This document shows positions 43,297 through 51,400 of a stretch of 64,000 bases of DNA, in pieces. The notes under the pieces were generated by a model. The model saw only the letters and a program-made list of their open reading frames with translations. It was not told the DNA's origin and did no database searches. The DNA lies in NCBI GenBank assembly GCA_030267565.1, contig BRXU01000040.1, positions 868,001-932,000 on the forward strand, written 5' to 3'. The position numbers and the translations under genes were made by a program. How positions within the stretch are numbered: the stretch's first letter is position 1; each line of letters opens with the position of its first letter. Origin of the DNA: Pleodorina starrii (lineage: Eukaryota > Chlorophyta > Chlorophyceae > Chlamydomonadales > Volvocaceae).

Positions 43297-46200
43297 TCAT
43301 TTTCGCTTTTTAGCGGGCTTGCCTCCTGCGGGTTTATCTCGTGGGTGCAGTGCCTTTATTTTGAGTTTGCGCTCATACTCGTCGACTGCTTCGGAAAGTG
43401 GTTGGGATTCGCGTAGGGACGCTTCGGGCTCGTAGCTGTTGTGTCCCGAGTCGTAGCCTTCCCATTTGACGAGGTATTCCCGCCGTGTTTTTCCGCGCCC
43501 ACCTCGGACCGAAACGTCGCGATGGTCGATGATCGATTCGACCATGTAGTATGGCTCACCCTCAATCAGTAAAGGTGGTGGTGGTTGTCGGTTTCCGTCG
43601 TCCCGGTAAGGTTTCAATAGGGAGACGTGAAAGACCGGATGGAGGCGTGAGTCCGCCGGTAACTTTAGTTTTACCGCGGTTTCGCTCACTTTCTCGACAA
43701 CCGTGTATGGGCCGATGTACTTAGGCATCAGCTTTTTGGTACCTGGGTTTTTGAGCGTGACATTACGCGTACTTAACAGCACTTTTTGCCCGACCTCGTA
43801 ACGCACAGGTCGCCTGTGAACGTCGGCGTCCTCTTTTTGATCGTTTTGCGCAGCCAAGAGACACTGCTTTGCGCGTTTAATACGCTTTTGCATCGCTTCC
43901 TGATATTTGTCAGCGGCAGGCACCTTACTCTTAACGTGTAGGTCAACCGGCACACGCGGTTGCTTGATACCGTTAAGGTAAAACGGGGAAACACCCGTAG
44001 AACGCTGCTTAGAGTTGTTGATAGCAAACTCGATAAGCGGCAAATGCTCGTCCCAGTCGTCTTGCGCGGGCGAGATGTAGTGCCTGAGTGTCTCTTCAAG
44101 GACGCGGTTCATCCGCTCCGTTTGTCCATCCGTTTGCGGGTGGTAGGCTGTGCTCATGTAGAGGTGGGTGCCCAATAGGCGAAATAGTTCCTTCCAAAAG
44201 TTGCTTGTAAAGCGTGTGTCCCGGTCCGACACTATGTTTTGTGGAAGGCCGTGCTGCCTGAAGACTGTAGCCACAAAAAGGCGGGCTAACTCTTCAGCTC
44301 CGACGGTCGTGTGTGTGGGAGCAAAGTGCGTCATTTTGCTCAGCCGGTCCACGAACACTACGATCGCGTCATGCCCATTGCGAGTTGTTGGTAGCTGAGT
44401 GATCAAGTCCATTGATACACTATCCCAAACCTCAGTAGGAATAGGGAGGGGCTGCAGCAATCCGCCCGGCTTTCTATTTGTGGGTTTGTTGCGCTGACAG
44501 TTGGGGCAGGACTTAACGTATGCCTTAACGTTAGCGTCTAGCCCGGGCCACCAGTAAGTTTGTGCGATCGCTTGTTTGGTGCGGTCAATGCCGCGATGGC
44601 CGGCGTAGGGAACATCATGATACTCTTTCAGGATTTCCTTACGTAAGTCAGCGTTTTCAGGCACGTATATCTGGGTCCCTCTGTACCAGAATCCGTTCTT
44701 TCGCCTGAGCTGCAGCTTTGCTACCTGTGATTTTCGTATGTTTGGGTCGCCGTCATACCCGCGTTTGATTCGGCGGCCGAGGTCGCTATCAATTAGCGAA
44801 GCCGTAAGCACATTTAGCACCATGTCGTGAACCCGACTGATGGGATCAGCGACATTTATCCGTCCGGGGCGGTACTCCCATTTAAAGTTGAAACGCGAGA
44901 GGCGTTCCATCCAACGAGCTTGTCTACGGGAGAGCATATCGGCGCTTTTCTGGTCCTGTAGGTATACCAGTGGTTGGTGGTCGGTTACAAGTGTAACATC
45001 GGTTGCACCTTCCAAATAACAACGCCACTCTTCAAGCGCAAGGACTGTGCCCAAGCACTCCTGGTCTGTTGTTGAGTAGTTATACTCTGCTTTACTGAAC
45101 TTGGAGCTCGTGTAAGCTACTGGTCGCTCGTCCTGTAAAAGTACGGCGCCGGTGCCATAAATTGAGGCGTCAGACCAGACCGTGAAAGGTTTTTCAAGCT
45201 CGGGGAGCTTAAGTACAGGTGCGTTCGTCAAGGCATGCTTCACGCCTTCGAAAGCCGCATCACACGCTTTCGTCCAATGGAAGGGCATTTTCGCACTGGT
45301 TAAGGCTGTGAGCGGGGCCACAAGGGAGGAATAACCCTGGATGAACCTCCTAAAGTAGTTGGCTAAGCCAAGGAACGCGCGTAGCTTAGGTAAGTCGGTC
45401 GGCACTGGCCATTCTTTGACGACTTTAACCTTACGCTCGTCCACTTTTAAGCCGTCTCGGCTAACTATGTGGCCCAAGAAGTGCAGTTCTCCACGGTTGA
45501 ACTGACACTTAGACAGTTTTGCCTTGAATTCGTGCTTTCGTAGCAGAGCAAGCACCGTACGGAGGTGTTGCTCATGCTCGGCTGGGGTCTTACTGAAGAC
45601 CAAAATATCGTCCAAGTACACCAGCACAAATTTGCCAATGTGTTCGGCGAAAATTCGATTCATCACCGCTTGAAACGTTGCAGGGGCGTTGGTGAGGCCA
45701 AAGCAAAGGACCTTGAATTGAAATTGGCCCATTCCCGGAGCTATAAAGGCCGTCTTTTCCACATCCTCTGGGGAAATGCGGATTTGGTTGTACCCCTGTT
45801 GTAGGTCCAGGGAACTGAAAATGTTCGCACCCTGAAGCTGGTCGAAGAGGTCTGTAATATTGGGCATTGGGTACCGCCGTTTAATTGTTTGTTTGTTGAG
45901 GGCACGGTAATCAAGGACCATACGAAGACCTTGTCCGTTAGCCTTTTCAACAAAAATCACCGGAGCGCCGTAAGGCGACGTAGAGGGTTCAATGTAGCCT
46001 TTCTGTAGCAACTCAGTGACTTGCTTGCGTACTTCCTGTTGCTCAAGTTGCGTCAGGCGGTACGTTCGCTTGGCTGGCGGTACGGCCCCGTCCACCAACG
46101 GTATGGCGTGACCTACTTCGCGAAATGGCGGAAGCCCTTTTAGTTCTGCGAATACGTCTTTGTATTCATCCAGAATGGCTGACATGTTTTCTTCAGGGAT

Positions 46201-47451
46201 CAGGTTGGCGTCCGGGGCTTCTGTTCCCGATGCCATTTCCTCACCGACAGGTTCAGCCTGCACAAGCATCAAGTAGCTTCGTGCGCCTTGGGCAATCCGC
46301 TTTGCTGCGGCTTTAGCCGACATTGTCTCTACAGTGCTCGCTGCGTAAAGTGTAGCGGTCACGTAGTTCATGATTGTAACACCGTCTAGGTGTTCCTCGT
46401 CTTCCACAGCAGACCAGAATGTGGGCTTAAGAGTCCACTTTTCACCTTTGTCCTTGTGTGCGGTAAGCGTATGCGTTGCCCAGCACATTAGGGCCTTACG
46501 CCGTTCCAACCAGTCGTTGGCGAGAATGATTTCAACGCCTGGTATTCCTTGTTTGAGAACAAGTAGCTTGACCTGATCGTGGAAGGAACCGATGCGTAGG
46601 TTTGCGGTGACTGAGCCTTCAATGAGTTCGTTGGTCCCGTTCGCTAGGCGCACGGATGCTGTGGTTGTTGGCTTTGTTCTGAGAGCCATGTTGCGGGCTG
46701 CTTCAAGCGTAATGAAGCCATCCGCGGCGCCATTGCAGTTGGCACCTGAGTCGGCAAGCACTCGGCAAGCCGTTTGGCACAAGCGAGCATCAAAGACCAT
46801 TGAACGGTTGGGAGCATTCATGCTGTTGACTTGCACTGGAGTTGCTGGGGCGTCATACCACAGCTGAACCGGCCATGGGATACCGGGCATTTCCGTGCGA
46901 GTGCCGTTTGCGTCTTTCTTTGAAAACAGTTTTGTTCCAACTTCATACGTTTTGAGCAGCTTAAAGCCTGCCGAACGCATGTGATGCTCGACTTGAGTCC
47001 ACTGGGGCACACAGAAGACTGCTGATGTGTGCTCCGGGTCCTTGCGCTTGCAGCGCAGGTAGTGCTGTGTCCATTGCTGAACGTGAGTGTATGGGGGATT
47101 GATCCAAACAAACTCGCCTGAGACATCAGTGTCAAAGAACGATTTGCTTGGAGAGGCAAAGCGCGCACAGAGGCTGTTATCACCCGAGTCGTTACAAGCG
47201 GCGTCAAAAGAGAACTGACGCCCCAAACTGCTCTCAACCTTCCGAAACTCGTCAGGCAGGAACATGCGATCACACTTCAGCGGATCGCAAACGACCGGAA
47301 CACCTCCGTCCATATCCGACTGGCCCTGGGCTACTGCAACCTTTTCGGTTGTCAAAACTGCCTTCTCGGCAGCCGCAGACCCCAACGACTCCTGCGCTAG
47401 TGGTCTATTGCCCGGACTCTGCTTGCCGGCCCCAACGCGCTTGCCGGACCG
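43297..47451 (-). CDS. pol: retrotransposon Pol (methyltransferase-like, PR, RT, RNase H, IN, chromodomain)
   Basis: The frame is open from the codon after the gag UAG (47451) to 43297, 1384 codons. Residues are numbered here from the TTG codon at 47385. A domain with FDAACN and NPPY (96-99) resembles Dam-type N6-adenine methyltransferases. An aspartic protease has DSGA at 212-215. Reverse transcriptase has LDYRALNKQ and YLDD (590-593). RNase H has DAS (740) and DHQPL (802). Integrase has the H923/H930/C960/C963 zinc motif and D993, D1054 and E1090 as the DDE triad. A GPY module (1225-1227) and a chromodomain (about 1278-1340, VKWEGY and SYEP) follow, with the cage aromatics retained. A basic KPAKKRK tail may be a nuclear signal. 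There is no frameshift or internal stop. There is no ATG near the start of the frame, which supports expression as a Gag-Pol readthrough product. Confidence 0.95.
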   Translation of the reverse strand, partial: RSGKRVGAGKQSPGNRPLAQESLGSAAAEKAVLTTEKVAVAQGQSDMDGGVPVVCDPLKCDRMFLPDEFRKVESSLGRQFSFDAACNDSGDNSLCARFASPSKSFFDTDVSGEFVWINPPYTHVQQWTQHYLRCKRKDPEHTSAVFCVPQWTQVEHHMRSAGFKLLKTYEVGTKLFSKKDANGTRTEMPGIPWPVQLWYDAPATPVQVNSMNAPNRSMVFDARLCQTACRVLADSGANCNGAADGFITLEAARNMALRTKPTTTASVRLANGTNELIEGSVTANLRIGSFHDQVKLLVLKQGIPGVEIILANDWLERRKALMCWATHTLTAHKDKGEKWTLKPTFWSAVEDEEHLDGVTIMNYVTATLYAASTVETMSAKAAAKRIAQGARSYLMLVQAEPVGEEMASGTEAPDANLIPEENMSAILDEYKDVFAELKGLPPFREVGHAIPLVDGAVPPAKRTYRLTQLEQQEVRKQVTELLQKGYIEPSTSPYGAPVIFVEKANGQGLRMVLDYRALNKQTIKRRYPMPNITDLFDQLQGANIFSSLDLQQGYNQIRISPEDVEKTAFIAPGMGQFQFKVLCFGLTNAPATFQAVMNRIFAEHIGKFVLVYLDDILVFSKTPAEHEQHLRTVLALLRKHEFKAKLSKCQFNRGELHFLGHIVSRDGLKVDERKVKVVKEWPVPTDLPKLRAFLGLANYFRRFIQGYSSLVAPLTALTSAKMPFHWTKACDAAFEGVKHALTNAPVLKLPELEKPFTVWSDASIYGTGAVLLQDERPVAYTSSKFSKAEYNYSTTDQECLGTVLALEEWRCYLEGATDVTLVTDHQPLVYLQDQKSADMLSRRQARWMERLSRFNFKWEYRPGRINVADPISRVHDMVLNVLTASLIDSDLGRRIKRGYDGDPNIRKSQVAKLQLRRKNGFWYRGTQIYVPENADLRKEILKEYHDVPYAGHRGIDRTKQAIAQTYWWPGLDANVKAYVKSCPNCQRNKPTNRKPGGLLQPLPIPTEVWDSVSMDLITQLPTTRNGHDAIVVFVDRLSKMTHFAPTHTTVGAEELARLFVATVFRQHGLPQNIVSDRDTRFTSNFWKELFRLLGTHLYMSTAYHPQTDGQTERMNRVLEETLRHYISPAQDDWDEHLPLIEFAINNSKQRSTGVSPFYLNGIKQPRVPVDLHVKSKVPAADKYQEAMQKRIKRAKQCLLAAQNDQKEDADVHRRPVRYEVGQKVLLSTRNVTLKNPGTKKLMPKYIGPYTVVEKVSETAVKLKLPADSRLHPVFHVSLLKPYRDDGNRQPPPPLLIEGEPYYMVESIIDHRDVSVRGGRGKTRREYLVKWEGYDSGHNSYEPEASLRESQPLSEAVDEYERKLKIKALHPRDKPAGGKPAKKRK

Positions 47452-48000
47452 CTACTCCTCCATCTGGTTCTCCAGGCGGGCCAGGTGCGCCATCTTCTTG
47501 TCCAACGCGGAGCGCTGGTTCTTGAGGCACTCAGCCTTGTGGTCCGCCCAGGTCTCCGAGGGCTTCTTGAAAGCCCGGCAGATGCGGCACTGGTTGGGCG
47601 CCAGCTTGCTGTCGCCCTTTCCGTCCGTGCGCGGCTTCTTAAAAGAAGCTGTGCCGCCCTGCGACTTGTCGCCCTCACCCGGCCTGGGAGTCTTCAGGGG
47701 GGTGTTGGCGTTGCTCGCGCCCGCGCCGGAGGTGACGGCCTTGTACGTGGCGTCGTCCTCGATCTCCGCCCAGTGGGCGAGGACCTCCTCCACCGAAGTC
47801 GGCGGGTTAATGCTCTTTGAAGCATTTTCAGTGGTAATGATTTCCGTTGTTGCGCCCGGCTCGAGGCCTTCGGTTTGTTGATGGCCTTCGGCATCGGCGG
47901 TCTCCTTCGCCCGACGAGCCTTTTCAGCCGCAATAAGGCGCAATGTACGTCTGGATTTTTTAAATAATTCCCGTTCTTCGGGTGTGAGATTTGATGCCAT
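47452..48000 (-). CDS. gag: retrotransposon Gag-like protein, ending at an in-frame UAG
   Basis: 182 residues from ATG 48000 to TAG 47454-47452. It starts MASNLTPEERELFKKSRR and is rich in charged residues. It has a cysteine/histidine cluster C138-X2-C141-X12-H154-X3-C158, in place of the usual CX2CX4HX4C knuckle, and a C-terminal helical stretch (ALDKKMAHLARLENQMEE). No standard retrotransposon gag domain is recognisable and it is short for Ty3/gypsy. Position between the PBS and pol, and the same frame as pol, argue for gag. The ATG is 70 bases inside the internal region. The next codon after UAG is CGG. Confidence 0.8.
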   Translation of the reverse strand: MASNLTPEERELFKKSRRTLRLIAAEKARRAKETADAEGHQQTEGLEPGATTEIITTENASKSINPPTSVEEVLAHWAEIEDDATYKAVTSGAGASNANTPLKTPRPGEGDKSQGGTASFKKPRTDGKGDSKLAPNQCRICRAFKKPSETWADHKAECLKNQRSALDKKMAHLARLENQMEE

Positions 48001-48052
48001 ATTGGCTGGTGGCTTAAAGCCTGATGGTAAGATGTTAGAGAGGATCGGAACA

Positions 48053-48068
48053 CTGAGTCTCGATACCA
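48053..48068 (-). other. primer-binding site
   Basis: TGGTATCGAGACTCAG begins two bases inside the 5' LTR. It starts with TGG, the complement of a tRNA CCA end. The first seven bases match the plant initiator-Met type (TGGTATC), but the rest differs, so the primer tRNA is not certain. Confidence 0.75.
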
Positions 48069-48070
48069 GT

Positions 48071-48474
48071 TGTAGTAAGCGTCTAGGCACTTACCGTCAT
48101 TGTGGACTTGCTGAAGAGAGTGACGACAAAGTCGGCGAGTCTCCGCAGAAGGCCTAGAAGCATACGTGAGATAGCGGAAGCTCTTAGGTGTCAGCAGGGT
48201 CTTGAACCCTGGCCACCGAGTAAATGTGGTTACTCAATGACTGGCCGGAACACTACACCCGGGTGACTTATATCTCGGCTCCACCTGCCGGCTAAGATGT
48301 CTGTACGACACTGATCTATGGTTGGGACCAGTGGTAGGGTCGCTTCAGGTTCGTTGAGTTAGTTGGCGCGCGATACGGTCCCGCGGCGCGCGCTCTTCGC
48401 ATTATTGCGCAAATGAATTATTGTTGTTTATATTTATTAATGTAATATTCCTAAGGGAAATGTAGCTTGCTACA
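48071..48474 (-). repeat. 5' LTR of the chromovirus
   Basis: 404 bp with the same ends and sequence as the LTR at 42858-43261. It lies upstream of gag in element orientation. It is followed on the plus strand by the target duplication CCGTC (48475-48479) and the satellite. Confidence 0.95.
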
Positions 48475-51400
48475 CCGTCTGCGCCCGTCTGCGCCCTTCT
48501 ACGCCCTTTTGTGCCCTTCTGCGCCCGTCTGCACCCGCCTGCGCCCGTCTGCGCCCGTCTGCACCCTTCTATGCCCTTCTGCGCCCGTCTGCGCCCGTCT
48601 GCACCCGTCTGCACCCTTCTGCGCCCGTCTGCGCCCTTCTACGCCCTTTTGTGCCCTTCTGCGCCCGTCTGCACCCGTCTGCACCCTTCTGCGCCCGTCT
48701 GCGCCCGTCTGCACCCGTCTGCGCCCGTCTGCGCCCGTCTGCACCCTTCTGCGCCCGTCTGCACCCTTCTACGCCCTTCTGCGCCCGTCTGCACCCGTCT
48801 GCGATCTTCTACGCCCGTCTGCGCCCGTCTGCGCCCTTCTACGCCCATCTGCACCCGTCAGCGCCCGTCTGCGCCCTTCTTCGCCCGTCTGCGCCCGTCT
48901 GCACCCTTCTGCGCACTTCTGCGCCCGTCTGCGCCCGTCTGCGCCCGTCTGCACCCTTCTGCGCCCGTCTGCGCCCGTCTGCGCCCGTCTGCGCCCGTCT
49001 GCACCCGTCTGCACCCTTCTACGCCCGTCTGCGCCCTTCTACGCCCTTTTGTGCCCTTCTGCGCCCGTCTGCACCCGCCTGCGCCCGTCTGCGCGCGTCT
49101 GCACCCGTCTGCACCCTTCTACGCCCGTCTGCGCCCTTCTACGCCCATCTGCGCCCGTCTGCGTCTGTCTGCGCCCGTCTGCGTCCTTCTACGTCCGTCT
49201 GCGCCCTTCTGCGCCCGTCTGCACCCGTCTGCGGCCGTCTGCGCCCTTCTGCACCCGTCTGCACCCGTCTGCACCCTTCTACGCCCGACTGCGCCCTTCT
49301 GCGCCCTTCTGTGCCCTTCTGCGCCCGTCTGCACCCGTCTGCGCCCGTCTGCACCCTTCTGCGCCCGTCTGCACCCTTCTACGCCCTTCTGCGCCCGTCT
49401 GCACCCTTCTGCGCCCATCTGCGCCCGTCTGTGCCCGTCTGCGCCCGTCTGCGCACGTCTGCGCCCTTCTACGCCCATCTGCGCCCGCTTGCGTCCGTCT
49501 CCGCCCTTCTTCGCCCGTCTGCGCCCGTCTGCACCCTTCTGCGCCCTTCTGCGCCCGTCTGCGCCCTTCTCCGCCCGTCTGCACCCTTCTGCGCCCGTCT
49601 GCGCCCGTCTGCGCCCGTCTGCGCCCGTCTGCGCCCGTCAGCGCCCGTCTGCGCCCGTCTGCACCCTTCTGCGCCCGTCTGCACCCTTCTACGCCCTTCT
49701 GCGCCCGTCTGCACCCGTCTGCACCCGTCTGCACCCTTTTACGCCCTTTTGGGTCCTTCTGCGCCCGTCTGCACCCGTCTGCGCCCGTCTGCGCCCGTCT
49801 GCGCCCGTCTGCACCCGTCTGCAACGGTCTGCACCCGTCTGCACCCTTCTACGCCCGTCTGCGTCCTTCTGCACCCTTCTGCGCCCTTCTGTGCCCTTCT
49901 GCATCCTTCTACTCCCGTCTGCGCCCTTCTGCGCCCGTCTGCACCCTTCTACGCCCTTCTGCGCCCGTCTGCACCCGTCTGCACCCGTCTGCACACTTTT
50001 ACGCCCTTTTGGGTCCTTCTGCGCCCGTCTGCACCCGTCTGCGCCCGTCTGCGCCCGTCTGCGCCCATCTGCACCCGTCTGCGCCCGTCTGCACCCTTCT
50101 ACGCCCGTCTGCGCCCTTCTACGCCCATCTGCGCCCGTCTGCGTCCGTCTGCGCCCGTCTGCGTCCTTCTACGTCCGTCTGCGACCTTCTGCGCCCGTCT
50201 GCGCCCGTCTGCGCCTGTCTGCGCCCGTCTGCGCCCGTCTGCGCCCGTCTGCGCCCGTCTGCACCCTTCTGCGCCCGTCTGCGCCCGTCTGCGCCCGTCT
50301 GCGCCCGTCTGCGTCTGTCTGCGCCCGTCTGCGTCCTTCTACGTCCGTCTGCGCCCTTCTGCGCCCGTCTGCACCCGTCTGCGCCCGTCTGCGCCCTTCT
50401 GCGCCCGTCTGCACCCGTCTGCGCCCGTCTGCGCCCGTCTGCGCCCATCTGCACCCGTCTGCGCCCGTCTGCGCCCGTCTGCGCCCGTCTGCGCCCGTCT
50501 GCGCCCGTCTGCGCCCTTCTGCACCCGTCTGCACCCTCTGCTCCCGTCTGCACCCTTCTACGCCCGTCTGCGCCGTTCTGCACCCTTCTACGCCCTTCTA
50601 CACCCTTTTGCGCCCGTCTGCGCCCGTCTGCGCCCTTCTGTGCCCTTCTGCATCCTTCTGCGCCCGTCTGCACCCTTCTGCGCCCTTCTGTGCCCGTCTG
50701 CGTCCTTCTGCGCCCGTCTGCAGCCGTCTGCGCCCGTCTGCACCCTTCTACGCCCTTCTGCGCCCGTCTGCACCCGTCTGCACCCGTCTGCTCCCTTCTA
50801 CGCCCTTCTGCGCCCGTCTGCACCCGTCTGCACCCGTCTGCACCCTTCTACGCCCTTCTGCGCCCTTCTACGCCCGTCTGCGCCCTTCGGCACCCTTCTG
50901 CGCCCGTCTGCGCCTGTCTGCGCCCGTCTGCACCCGTCTGCGCCCGTCTGCGCCCTTCTACGCCCGCCTATGCCCGTCTGCACCCGTCTGCGCCCGTCTG
51001 CACCCTTCTGCGCCCGTCTGCACCCTTCTGCGCCCTTCTGCGCCCGTCTGCACCCGTCTGCGACCTTCTACGCCCGTCTGCGCCCGTCTGCGCCCGTTCT
51101 GCGCCCGTCTGCACCCTTCTGCGCCCGTCTGCACCCTTCTACGCCCTTCTACATCCTTTTGTGCCCGTCTGCGACCTTCTGCGCCCGTCTGCGCCCGTCT
51201 GCGCCCGTCTGCGCCCATCTGCACCCTTCTGCGCCGGTCTGCGCCCGTCTGCGCCCGTCTGCACCCGTCTGCACCCTTCTACGCCCGTCTGCGCCCTTCT
51301 ACGCCCTTTTGTGCCCTTCTGCGCCCGTCTGCACCCGTCTGCGCCCGTCTGCGCGCGTCTGCACCCGTCTGCACCCTTCTACGCTCGTCTGCGCCGTTCT

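Larger units (their letters stand above)
42858..48474 (-). mobile_element. complete Ty3/gypsy chromovirus retrotransposon
   Basis: The element is 5617 bp with 404-bp LTRs, TG...CA ends and the target duplication CCGTC. It has a primer-binding site, polypurine tract, a small gag, and a pol ordered methyltransferase-like domain, protease, reverse transcriptase, RNase H, integrase, chromodomain. That order (integrase after RNase H, with C-terminal chromodomain) defines the chromovirus branch of Ty3/gypsy. Apparently identical LTRs and intact frames mean a very recent insertion and a probably autonomous element. Gag and pol share a frame across one UAG. It is inserted in the 10-bp satellite, consistent with chromodomain-guided targeting to heterochromatin (inference). 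Confidence 0.95.

Noticed and set aside
47148..47881. Plus-strand frames opposite gag and the start of pol
   Set aside because: Shadow frames of the retrotransposon coding strand with no recognisable domain.
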